DNA from: Candidatus Aenigmatarchaeota archaeon
GTDB taxonomy: Archaea > Aenigmatarchaeota > Aenigmatarchaeia > QMZP01 > QMZT01
DNA length: 38,995 nucleotides
Assembly (NCBI GenBank): GCA_011772645.1
Contig: WVZE01000038.1
Location: forward strand, 1-38,995
Reading direction: 5' to 3'
Numbering within the stretch: position 1 is the first letter of the stretch; every line of letters begins with the position of its first letter. The notes under the pieces are model-generated. The model was not told the origin of the DNA and did not search any database. It was given only the letters and a program-made list of their open reading frames with translations. Position numbers and translations under genes: made by a program. This document shows positions 25,783-33,995 of the stretch, piece after piece.

Positions 25783-27159
25783 TTATGCAGGTACGTGTAT
25801 CTCTTTCCTCTGTCCCCTAAGATCTGACACCAAATCATCGAATTCCTTTCCAAGTTCCTCTTTGAGTTGATTGATTGGAGGTATAATTTCCTTATCGACT
25901 CCATACTTTCCTCTAAAATCAGCAGAATCAGACTTGAAAAAATCATAAACAATATCACCTACCCCGCCCAATATACTCTCATTTAACTCCTCCAATGTGA
26001 AGTCTGCAGCTATTTTCCTCCCGCCCATAACCAATCTATGAGAAATTTGCCTATTATATTCTTTTAACATATCCATGAATTTATCAGGATCGCGATCAAA
26101 CTTCTCTTTTAACTCTTCCCCTACAGCCCCTACAAGATTCATAGTTATCTGCTGAGCCATACTTTTCAAATCCTCAAGTGCTTCAACCTTGGGTTTTCCT
26201 TCGGCATGTGCCTTATCGAAGTCTTTTCCTATGCACACTTCCATATAATTTTTCGGCTCTAGGCGCGTATCTTTGAAAGCCTCGAAGTTGGAAATGGTCT
26301 GAAGAAGTGTTACCATTTCTACACCATAACGCGAACCGAACCACCACTCGTAAAGGGCATCTTTACTTACAGCAATATCTCCCGTTAGAGGATATCTGGG
26401 ATCTGCCTCTATGAGTTTCATTTTCTTCAATACCTTTATAATAGGTTTTCCGAGTGTTGAGTTGACGCGTCCGCCCGAATATTTCTCAGCCCCCTCATAA
26501 TGTGCTCTGCTATCAAAGGCGGTTTTTACAAATTTCATATCTTCATCTGTAACAATGGGCAAGGCCGTGGCCTCCATATCCTGAGGCGTCACTGTCCTAT
26601 GGTCGTCGTCCCAAAAAACCAAAACTTCATTCTTTTCAGGCCTCTCATGCTCTTTTCCGGCCACCAGACTTGCGAAATACATGTTAAGTCCTTTGCCTGG
26701 CCGGGCAGTGAGATAAGGAGAATCTTCACCGAGATAGTCTAACAGAATCTCGTTAACTATTTTGCTTCCTAAGTGAAAATAATAGAGTCTGGGCAATTCA
26801 GGAAGTTGTCCCCTATTTCTTTCTCTCCTGTAGATTCTCTTATTTATGGTTTCCAACGCCAGAGAAAGTGTAGTAACGTTTTCTCCAGCGAGAGCTTTCT
26901 CCTTCGACTGATCCGATAACAACACGGTATTAGCGGCAATATCGCTATAACCTGAAAGATTAACTCCTATTGCACTCTCCACAGTTTTTTGGAGTATTCC
27001 TTGCTCCGTCCTGTGATCCTCCCTGTTTATAGTGGGCAATATTATGTGAAGTTTCCTTATTTGGGGCCTTCCTCTATATGCTTCAAATACCAAGGAAGCC
27101 GATGATAAATACCTCTTATCAAATTCATTTGAACTGGGACTTTTGTATTCGGCACTCAT
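25783..27159 (-). CDS. Divergent GT-A glycosyltransferase resembling GT81 (glucosyl-3-phosphoglycerate synthase-like)
   Basis: TARPGKGLNMYFASLVAG...NEVLVFWDDDHRTVTPQDMEATALPIV...YSGGRVNSTLGKPIIKVL...DPRYPLTGDIAVSKDALYEWWFGSRYGVEMVTLLQT: GKG..., DxD-like, GGRVT...P and PLxGE...GYGVE landmarks of GpgS/MpgS-type enzymes as recalled. Confidence 0.6.
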   Translation of the reverse strand: MSAEYKSPSSNEFDKRYLSSASLVFEAYRGRPQIRKLHIILPTINREDHRTEQGILQKTVESAIGVNLSGYSDIAANTVLLSDQSKEKALAGENVTTLSLALETINKRIYRRERNRGQLPELPRLYYFHLGSKIVNEILLDYLGEDSPYLTARPGKGLNMYFASLVAGKEHERPEKNEVLVFWDDDHRTVTPQDMEATALPIVTDEDMKFVKTAFDSRAHYEGAEKYSGGRVNSTLGKPIIKVLKKMKLIEADPRYPLTGDIAVSKDALYEWWFGSRYGVEMVTLLQTISNFEAFKDTRLEPKNYMEVCIGKDFDKAHAEGKPKVEALEDLKSMAQQITMNLVGAVGEELKEKFDRDPDKFMDMLKEYNRQISHRLVMGGRKIAADFTLEELNESILGGVGDIVYDFFKSDSADFRGKYGVDKEIIPPINQLKEELGKEFDDLVSDLRGQRKEIHVPA

Positions 27160-27212
27160 TTAACCACTTAATAATAGATACACTTTAAACTATTTAAATG
27201 TGTTCTAGAGTT

Positions 27213-27581
27213 TCACTTTTTGAAAATCAGCCAGTCTTTCTCTCCTGCCTTCTTGAAACGGAGGATCACGTATTCCCCTTTCAGTTTCTTCCCCTTGAAC
27301 TTCAGAACGATCTTCCAGTCCTTCCTGTCGACAATTTCGAAAGTTCCTTTATCCCAGATCTTCACCTTCCCCGCTCCGTACCCCTCCGGGATCTTCCCCT
27401 CGAATTTCGCATACGAAAGTTCATGATCCTCGACCTGTATCGCAAGCCTCTTGACTTTCGGCTTGGTGGGAGGCTCTTTCGGGATCGCGAAGCTCTTGAG
27501 AACCCCGTCCATCTCCAGGCGGAGATCCCAGTGGAGGTTTCGGGCGTGATGCTCGTGAACGACAAAGATCGGTTTTCCCAT
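27213..27581 (-). CDS. Stand-alone LigD-type 3'-phosphoesterase domain protein
   Basis: MGKPIFVVHEHHARNLHWDLRLEMDGVLKSFAIPKEPPTKPKVKRLAIQVEDHELSYAKFEGKIPEGYGAGKVKIWDKGTFE: classic VxxHxARxLHxDLRLE and EDHxxxYxxFEGxIPxGxYGAG motifs. Confidence 0.92.
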   Translation of the reverse strand: MGKPIFVVHEHHARNLHWDLRLEMDGVLKSFAIPKEPPTKPKVKRLAIQVEDHELSYAKFEGKIPEGYGAGKVKIWDKGTFEIVDRKDWKIVLKFKGKKLKGEYVILRFKKAGEKDWLIFKK

Positions 27582-27635
27582 AAATTAAAATTTATATACC
27601 CAATTTAAATTAAACTTCACATACTGACCGTTCAG

Positions 27636-27796
27636 GGGCCCGTAGCTCAGTGGTAATTTCGTGAGAAGCAGATATAATCTGCTTCAATCGCTGAAGAGTG
27701 CTCGGCTCGCATCCGAGAGGCCTCGGGTTCGAAAATAGAAACCTCCAGCGGGTTTCTATGCATCCAGCAACCAGTTCGAAACTCCCGACGGGTCCA
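27636..27796 (+). tRNA. tRNA-Ala(CGC), apparently with two introns (D-loop about 27656..27695, T-loop about 27734..27782)
   Basis: Acceptor GGGCCCG/CGGGTCC with G3:U70 and A73; TA; D-stem GCTC/GAGT with GG in the D-loop; anticodon arm CTCGG-CTCGCAT-CCGAG (anticodon CGC at 27708-27710); T-stem TCGGG/CCCGA with TTCGA. The D-loop and T-loop each contain an extra segment of about 40-49 nt that forms a 9-bp hairpin. CCA is not encoded. Confidence 0.85.
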
Positions 27797-27797
27797 T

Positions 27798-28505
27798 ATG
27801 AAATTCCTCTACGTAACGGATACGCACGGAACGCGGACGGTATATGAGAAGATGTTCGATCTGGGGAGAGGGAAGGATATCGATTTCCTAGTGTTCGGCG
27901 GGGACATCACTTCCGGAGTGAACCCGAACGGGCAGAAGTTCTTCCTTGAATCCTACCTGGTTCCCAGGCTGAAGGAATTCAGAAAGCATTTCGGTAAGCC
28001 TGTTTTCATCATGATGGGGAACGATGATTTCGAGTCAAACGTACGCATACTCAGAAGGCTGAGCAGGCAAAGAATTATCCGCAAACTTCACGCGAGGTAT
28101 TACAAAATGAACGGTTTTAATATCGCCGGCTACCCTTTCGTCAACCCGACGCCTTTCCTCCTGAAGGACTGGGAGAAGACAGAGGAGGAGATAGGAAAGG
28201 ATCTCGAGACCCTTTCGAAAAACATCAACCCGAAGAAGACGATCTATGTCTTCCACGCGCCTCCGTTCGGGACGAAGCTGGACATGCTCCACAACAGGGA
28301 GCATAAGGGAAGCAGGGCGATCGCGGATTTCATAAAGAGAGAGCAACCCCTTCTTTCCCTCCACGGACACATACACGAATCCCCAGAGGTTTCCGGAGTG
28401 ACCAAACAGAGGATCGGGAAAACATTATGTGTGAATCCCGGGAACGGGAGGATAATCCTGGTGGATACAGAGGGGATGAAGATAAAAGAAATCGGTCAGG
28501 AATAA
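27798..28505 (+). CDS. Calcineurin-like metallophosphoesterase
   Basis: MKFLYVTDTHGTRTVYEKMFDLGRGKDIDFLVFGGDITSG...VFIMMGNDDFES...YVFHAPPFGTKLD...SLHGHIHESP. Confidence 0.9.
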   Translation: MKFLYVTDTHGTRTVYEKMFDLGRGKDIDFLVFGGDITSGVNPNGQKFFLESYLVPRLKEFRKHFGKPVFIMMGNDDFESNVRILRRLSRQRIIRKLHARYYKMNGFNIAGYPFVNPTPFLLKDWEKTEEEIGKDLETLSKNINPKKTIYVFHAPPFGTKLDMLHNREHKGSRAIADFIKREQPLLSLHGHIHESPEVSGVTKQRIGKTLCVNPGNGRIILVDTEGMKIKEIGQE

Positions 28506-28550
28506 TTTTTTAAATCTTTTTGGCAATTTAAACCATATCAAGGTTTTGTT

Positions 28551-28673
28551 ATGAGCGATCTGATCGAGAAAAACATATGCCTGAAATGCGGGATCGTTTT
28601 TTCAAAAGCGAGTGAATGCCCGAGGTGCGGGAGCAAAAAGGATATCGATATCTACTTTGACATGAAGGAATAG
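28551..28673 (+). CDS. 40-aa zinc-ribbon protein
   Basis: MSDLIEKNICLKCGIVFSKASECPRCGSKKDIDIYFDMKE*: two CxxC knuckles. Below the ORF-track length cutoff. Confidence 0.7.
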   Translation: MSDLIEKNICLKCGIVFSKASECPRCGSKKDIDIYFDMKE

Positions 28674-28707
28674 TTTTATTTCTGTGATCTAATATATTAT
28701 TAATTGT

Positions 28708-28944
28708 ATGGTCTTTCAGACCCTGAACAGGCTCAAGTGGAAGGGGGATTTGGAAAAAGCGGAGATCGATATCCTCAGCAGGGGTTCCCCCGAAGACAGG
28801 AAAACCATTCCCGGGAACAGGGTAACAAATATAAAAAGATCGCACTTCTATTTCAAGGATAACGACCGAGAGACGTTTATCCCGAACCACAGGGTTCTGG
28901 AAATCCGAAAGGAGGGAAGAACGATATGGAAAAGAAAAGAATGA
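28708..28944 (+). CDS. DUF504/UPF0248 family protein
   Basis: MVFQTLNRLKWKGDLEKAEIDILSRGSPEDRKTIPGNRVTNIKRSHFYFKDNDRETFIPNHRVLEIRKEGRTIWKRKE. Confidence 0.85.
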   Translation: MVFQTLNRLKWKGDLEKAEIDILSRGSPEDRKTIPGNRVTNIKRSHFYFKDNDRETFIPNHRVLEIRKEGRTIWKRKE

Positions 28945-29435
28945 TCGAGTGCTATCGAAGGCCGGCAGAGGACAAGTCCCTGAGGAACTGGAAGAAGGTC
29001 CGCCATCCCATGAGGGTTTTGTTCAACTTCCTTGTTATAACCTTCTGCAAGTTCATGCCGGACATAGAGTTCAAGAACAGGCTTTACAGGGCGATTGGCA
29101 TGAAGATCGGAAAGAACGTGACAATAAACGGGACGAATCTGGATGTGTTCTTCCCAGAACTTATCGAGATCGGGGACAACACCATTATAGGAGGGTTCAC
29201 GACAATCATAACGCACGAATTCCTTAATGACGGTCACTGGAGAAAGGGGAGGGTTAAGATCGGGAAGAACGTGATGATGGGCGCGCTGGGGCTCGTGATG
29301 CCCGGAGTGGAAATCGGTGACAACGCAAAGATCGCTGCTTATTCCCTGGTCAACAAGAACGTTAAAGCGAATAGTTTCGTCGGCGGCGTCCCGGCAAAGG
29401 AGATCAGGAACGGTGGGAAATTAAAATCAACTTAG
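28926..29435 (+). CDS. Left-handed beta-helix (hexapeptide repeat) acyltransferase
   Basis: IGMKIGKNVTINGTNLDVFFPELIEIGDNTIIGGFTTIITHEF...VKIGKNVMMGALGLVMPGVEIGDNAKIAAYSLVNKNVKANSFVGGVPAKEIR. Confidence 0.88.
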   Translation: MEKKRMIECYRRPAEDKSLRNWKKVRHPMRVLFNFLVITFCKFMPDIEFKNRLYRAIGMKIGKNVTINGTNLDVFFPELIEIGDNTIIGGFTTIITHEFLNDGHWRKGRVKIGKNVMMGALGLVMPGVEIGDNAKIAAYSLVNKNVKANSFVGGVPAKEIRNGGKLKST

Positions 29436-29744
29436 TCCAATCCTTAAATCTCTCAACCATTCCTGCGCAACCTTCTTGGCATTTGAAAATTCTCCCTTTT
29501 CTATGAAATCCTTATATTCTGTCAGATACCAGTGCACATCCTCGTAAGGATCCAAATGATTAAAACTATTGGTGTCGCTTATTTTCTGAATCACTGCATC
29601 ATAACGCATCTCCCCGTATTGGCGCATTTTCTTTCGGTAGCTGCCCAGATAATCGGGTATTCCAATTAAACTTATTACCATAGGTTCAAGTTTCCGGAGT
29701 TCAAGCTTGTAAAGTTTCTTATAATCAAATTCATCGTCCATCAT
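29427..29744 (-). CDS. Hypothetical protein, 105 aa
   Basis: MMDDEFDYKKLYKLELRKLEPMVISLIGIPDYLGSYRKKMRQYGEMRYDAVIQ...; compact intergenic fit, own start. Confidence 0.6.
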   Translation of the reverse strand: MMDDEFDYKKLYKLELRKLEPMVISLIGIPDYLGSYRKKMRQYGEMRYDAVIQKISDTNSFNHLDPYEDVHWYLTEYKDFIEKGEFSNAKKVAQEWLRDLRIGLS

Positions 29745-29789
29745 TTTAGAAAGGTTCGAACTTTTTTAAACCCTTCGGAAATAATAAAC

Positions 29790-30365
29790 ATGCTTAAAAA
29801 ATTCTCGGAAAGGGTTTTCTCGAACAGGAAAGCGCTCTTGTTACTGGCAGTTCTGAACTTCCTGGGTTTCCTCGTCGGAATGTCCACCTATTATCTCCAG
29901 CTCAGCGAAGCTCCCGCATACCTGTGGATCGTTATCCTGGACTGTCCCATAGCGGTTCTCCTTTTCGCTATTGTCTGCGCTTTCATCTACCTTAAACTTG
30001 AAGTCCCGAACGTCCTTGAGTTCTTCACTTCTGTTTACCTGATAAAGTTCGGGGTATGGACGATGTTGGTTCTCGTCCTCTACTGGAACTATTATTCAGC
30101 GGACGCGGTGATCGGGGCATCAACCTTCCTTCTGCATGTGGGGATGGTTCTGGAAGGTGTGATGTTAATGCCCAGAATCAGGCCGAAGAAATATAACACT
30201 GTAATACTCCTGGCGATCCTCCTCATCAACGACTTTTTTGATTACTTCCTCGGAACCGTGACAAGAATCCCCCCGGAACACCTCGGATTTCTCATGTACG
30301 AAAGTTTTGCAGCGAGCATTCTCTTGACCCTTTCGATATTCATTTACCAGAACAAACGATCCTGA
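29790..30365 (+). CDS. DUF1405-like integral membrane protein
   Basis: ALLLLAVLNFLGFLVGMSTYYLQLSEAPAYLWIVILDCPIAVLLFAIVCAFIY...FTSVYLIKFGVWTMLVLVLYW...HVGMVLEGVML. Confidence 0.82.
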   Translation: MLKKFSERVFSNRKALLLLAVLNFLGFLVGMSTYYLQLSEAPAYLWIVILDCPIAVLLFAIVCAFIYLKLEVPNVLEFFTSVYLIKFGVWTMLVLVLYWNYYSADAVIGASTFLLHVGMVLEGVMLMPRIRPKKYNTVILLAILLINDFFDYFLGTVTRIPPEHLGFLMYESFAASILLTLSIFIYQNKRS

Positions 30366-31374
30366 AGTTCTCCCCTTCCTCTTGTGTTTTGAACTTCGAT
30401 CCCAAGAACTTCTCACAAAGCCAGATGTTCGTTTTCACATGCTCAGTCAGGTCAGGGGCGATGATTTCCGATCTCCCCTTCGCAAGAGCCATGAAAGGAA
30501 TCAATTGATCCGCGAGATGCCCGCCAACAGTGGATCCGTATTTGATCTCCTCCTGGAGCCTGAAGGCCGCCTCTCTCCCAACAACTTCCGCGGGCTTCCT
30601 CCTCTCTCCCACGTGATCACCCGCGAGTATGCACCATGTCGAGGTCTCCGCCCAGAGGACGATAACGGATCCGGGACATTCGCTCTCCACGTAAACAGGC
30701 TTCACATCCACTCCCTTCTCCTTCCTTATTACCCTGTGGAAACCCACGATCTGCCTCTCAGCGACCTTCCTCTCCTTGAGCAAAGCGCTCGACAGGGACA
30801 ATCCGTTTATGCTCTCAACCTTCCCGGGATCCTTCATAACTATGGGATTCATCCTCTTCACAGGGTTTATCTCGAACTCCACATCACTTCCTCCCACGGG
30901 GTAGAAACCGTGTTTCTTAACCGTGAATCTCGAAAGAACTCCCATCCTCGAGAGTATGGGGAGCAGAACGTTCTCGAGATAGGGAACAGGAGGCGACCAA
31001 AGGCTAGCGATTGATCCTCCCCTTATTTTCAGAACTGTGTCATCCTTCCCGAAAACCGCCGGGAGAAGGACAGCGTAACTCAACAAACCGATTGACCCCG
31101 CTGTTTCGATATTAACATCAAAGGTCCCGCCCTTTATTTTTCCGGGGTGGAACTCGATCTCCCTCGATCCCACCTGATCCCCCTTTATCTTTGCGGAGCA
31201 GATCTTCCCAAGGGTTCGGACAGCCTCCAGATGCTGGTGACGCAATCCGGGGCTCGGACGTTTCGCCCGTATATCCGTTATCCTGATCGGTTTCCCCGTG
31301 AGGGCTGAGAAGGCAGTCGACAAGCGAACGATCGTTCCAGACCCACTTCCATACTCCCCCGGAATCTCCATCAT
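30340..31374 (-). CDS. rtcA: RNA 3'-terminal phosphate cyclase
   Basis: GEYGSGSGTIVRLSTAFSALTGKPIRITDIRAKRPSPGLRHQHLEAVRTLGKIC...YPVGGSDVEFEI...GGHLADQLIPFMALAKGRSEI. The 3' end overlaps the convergent DUF1405 gene by 26 nt. Confidence 0.92.
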   Translation of the reverse strand: MMEIPGEYGSGSGTIVRLSTAFSALTGKPIRITDIRAKRPSPGLRHQHLEAVRTLGKICSAKIKGDQVGSREIEFHPGKIKGGTFDVNIETAGSIGLLSYAVLLPAVFGKDDTVLKIRGGSIASLWSPPVPYLENVLLPILSRMGVLSRFTVKKHGFYPVGGSDVEFEINPVKRMNPIVMKDPGKVESINGLSLSSALLKERKVAERQIVGFHRVIRKEKGVDVKPVYVESECPGSVIVLWAETSTWCILAGDHVGERRKPAEVVGREAAFRLQEEIKYGSTVGGHLADQLIPFMALAKGRSEIIAPDLTEHVKTNIWLCEKFLGSKFKTQEEGENFRIVCSGK

Positions 31375-31406
31375 ATTTATTATTTGGGTTCACCAATTAA
31401 AGAATA

Positions 31407-31871
31407 ATGAGAAGGAAACTCCCTTTCGTTACCCTGATAAACGCGGTGTTTTTCGTTCTGATAATAATAGTTATGAGCTATTTCATAGAATTCAAAACCA
31501 TGATAGGCCCGGTTTTCATTGTACTGGGTTTCGTTACCCTGATCCCCCTCTTTATTGGCGAGCACTTTCACCTTGAATCCTCCTTTTCCGACATCCTGTT
31601 CGGCATAATAGACAACGGAATATTCATAATATCCGCCCTGATAGGAGCGGATCTCGCGGGGATTCTGGGCGCGATAGTGGGAGGAGCTGTAGGAAACGCG
31701 ATCTCCGATGCGATAGGAGGGATATTCGAGGGCAAGTTCGCCAACTGGATGAAGAACAGGGGAATACCCCAGGAGAGGGAAGCCCTGTATTCCTCCATAG
31801 GGAAGCTTGCTGGATGCCTGTTCGGGGCAGGAATCGTTCTTCTGATAGTGTGGACGATCCTTGGGCTCTAG
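31407..31871 (+). CDS. Small integral membrane protein with Gly-zipper-like segment
   Basis: Hydrophobic helices; ALIGADLAGILGAIVGGAVGNAISDAIGGIFEGKFANWM. Confidence 0.65.
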   Translation: MRRKLPFVTLINAVFFVLIIIVMSYFIEFKTMIGPVFIVLGFVTLIPLFIGEHFHLESSFSDILFGIIDNGIFIISALIGADLAGILGAIVGGAVGNAISDAIGGIFEGKFANWMKNRGIPQEREALYSSIGKLAGCLFGAGIVLLIVWTILGL

Positions 31872-31904
31872 ATTTCAGAAATTTCCAAAAAATTATTGGG
31901 ATTC

Positions 31905-32113
31905 TTAAAACTTATCCAAAATTTCACATACACCACAAAGAGCCCCTCTAGTCATTACTTCTAATGCAACTGCCTGGTATGCGGAATATATGACAGTTAA
32001 AGGTCCTCTATATAGCCAGGCAGATTGTCGAGAAGAAACGGATCTCCTCTGTGGCTGTCAATAATTACTTGAGCAACTCCATAACCAGGTAATGATTGTC
32101 CAAATTTGCCCAT
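31905..32113 (-). pseudogene. Small gene with apparent frameshift (two overlapping reading frames)
   Basis: Frame 1: MGKFGQSLPGYGVAQVIIDSHRGDPFLLDNLPGYIEDL* (32113..31997). The adjacent frame continues ...QSAWLYRGPLTVIYSAYQAVALEVMTRGALCGVCEILDKF* ending at 31905. Confidence 0.45.
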
Positions 32114-32172
32114 ATTAATCATTGTAATCTGTTAAGATTTAAATAACATTATTGTTCATACTCTTTACAACC

Positions 32173-33423
32173 CTAAGAAACCTGAACAGTCTCCCCGTTC
32201 TTGGGAGCTTCCGCCTCAAATCCCTGCTTACGGAGTTCTTTCGCAAAATCCTCCGGTTTCTCCCCGTGAATGAGCAGGATCTTCTTTGGCTTAACCTTTT
32301 TGTAGAACTCGATCAGGTGATCATGATCCGTGTGCGCTGAGAAATCGAGAAATTCCATCCTCATCCTAGGCTTGACCTCAAGGTCCTCATGCACGAACTT
32401 CCCGGTGTCGATCAAAGTCCTTCCAGCGGTTCCGGGAACCTGAAATCCTGTCAGGACGAGCGAGCAATCAGGCCTTTCGTACAGCCTGGAAATGTAATGA
32501 ACAACAGGCCCTCCGTTCAACATGCCTGCCGTTGTCAGGATAACGCAGGGACTCTCTATGATCCTGTCCCTGTCCATCCCCCTCTCAACCTTGTGCGCCC
32601 TTGAAAACGCCTTCTGGAGTATCTTATGATTCCTGATGCTCTTCGGATGCCTCAGGATCGCCTCTGTCGCCCGGATCCCCATACCGTCCATGTAAATCGG
32701 GACGCCCAGCTCGTGAAGGATTATCAGTAATTCCTGCGTTCTTCCCACGGCGAAAGAGGGTATAACACATATCCCTCCCCCGTAAACTGTTTCCTGCACG
32801 ATCTTCTTGAGGGAATCCTCGAGCTTCTTCCTGTTGGGGTGGTTGGTGTAGGAATAAGTGGATTCGCTTACAAGAACATCTATCCCCTTTAACTTCTTCT
32901 CCGCTCCTCCCATAAGCTGCGTGTCCATGAATTTCACATCCCCTGTGAAGAGAATCCGCTTCCCCCCGTTCTCGAGCAAAGGCATGACGCTCCCTGGTAT
33001 GTGACCTGCGTGATGGAATTCCACGGAGGACGTTGTGAAATCCTCCCTCTCGCCCGCCTTGAGAAACCTCACGTTCCTCTCGAGCTTCTTTATGTCCGTC
33101 ATCAGGTAATCCAGAGGACCTCCCTCCCTCTTCTGGAGCTTGAGCGAATCGCGGAGAAGGATGGATAGCAGATCCAAAGTCGCGGGCTCGCAGTAGATAG
33201 GCCCGTCATATCCCAGCCTGTAGAGCTGGGGAAGGAGGCCGGAATGATCAAGATGGGCATGCGAAACAAAAACACCATCGAGATTTATTTTCGGCTGGAT
33301 CGGCTTCTCCCCTGACTGCACGCTGATCCCGTACTCCCAGAGAAACTTCTCGGACCCCGTATCTATCAACATCCCCATCCTGCCTACTTCCCTGCATCCT
33401 CCGAGAAAGCGCATTTCGATCAT
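32173..33423 (-). CDS. MBL/beta-CASP RNA exonuclease (CPSF-like, without KH domains)
   Basis: MRFLGGCREVGRMGMLIDTGSEKFLWEYGI...GVFVSHAHLDHSGLLPQLYR...GHIPGSVMPLLENGGKRILFTGDVKF...LVSESTYSYTNHPNRKKLED...VLTGFQVPGTAGRTLID...FLDFSAHTDHDHLIEF. Confidence 0.92.
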   Translation of the reverse strand: MIEMRFLGGCREVGRMGMLIDTGSEKFLWEYGISVQSGEKPIQPKINLDGVFVSHAHLDHSGLLPQLYRLGYDGPIYCEPATLDLLSILLRDSLKLQKREGGPLDYLMTDIKKLERNVRFLKAGEREDFTTSSVEFHHAGHIPGSVMPLLENGGKRILFTGDVKFMDTQLMGGAEKKLKGIDVLVSESTYSYTNHPNRKKLEDSLKKIVQETVYGGGICVIPSFAVGRTQELLIILHELGVPIYMDGMGIRATEAILRHPKSIRNHKILQKAFSRAHKVERGMDRDRIIESPCVILTTAGMLNGGPVVHYISRLYERPDCSLVLTGFQVPGTAGRTLIDTGKFVHEDLEVKPRMRMEFLDFSAHTDHDHLIEFYKKVKPKKILLIHGEKPEDFAKELRKQGFEAEAPKNGETVQVS

Positions 33424-33464
33424 TACAAAACCTTTCTTTAGAATTTGTAATAATTGATTAATAA

Positions 33465-33995
33465 CTATTTAAACCTCTTACCTGTTCTCCCGGTCAGATG
33501 GTAGCCAACATCATAGCTCAACATCCCCAGGAATATTATCCAGTACCCGGTCGCGAAAGAAACCAAAAAAGTCACGATCTCCAGAACCACCCTCTTCTCC
33601 AGAACTTTCGAAAGAATCCCCTTTATCCTTCCCCTGTCCGCTGGGTCGCTCAATATCTCATCCGCCACTCCCGCGGCAATGAATAACAAAAGAAGGCCAA
33701 GATCCACTGCCGGTAAACCCCAGACAGCAAGCGACAGGACCATTGCCAGAATCCCCACAACATGCGGTTTGCTGTCTATTTTTTTCGTAACCAAAACAGC
33801 TATCACGATCGCGAAACCCAGGGGGGCGAGCAGAGGATGGTTCACGAGCACGTAGGCGATCAAAATCCCATACGCAGTCCCGCCCGCATAGGCCAGAGAT
33901 CCCGGTAACTTCAGACCCTCATCCACTATGAGGTCCACGAACTTCGTAAGAACCCCTATCCCAAACACAACGAGCAGGATCTCCATTCCCATCAC
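33465..33995 (-). CDS. Multispanning membrane protein, unknown function
   Basis: Several hydrophobic helices; start overlaps the dys stop by 4 nt (probable operon). Confidence 0.72.
   Translation of the reverse strand: MMGMEILLVVFGIGVLTKFVDLIVDEGLKLPGSLAYAGGTAYGILIAYVLVNHPLLAPLGFAIVIAVLVTKKIDSKPHVVGILAMVLSLAVWGLPAVDLGLLLLFIAAGVADEILSDPADRGRIKGILSKVLEKRVVLEIVTFLVSFATGYWIIFLGMLSYDVGYHLTGRTGKRFK

Noticed and set aside
27636-27796. Interpretation as a degenerate pseudo-tRNA
   Set aside because: All stems pair perfectly (one G:U each in the acceptor, the G3:U70 identity element, and the D-stem), and both extra segments fall at loop positions with stable hairpins, which favours introns over decay. 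Not excluded without RNA data.
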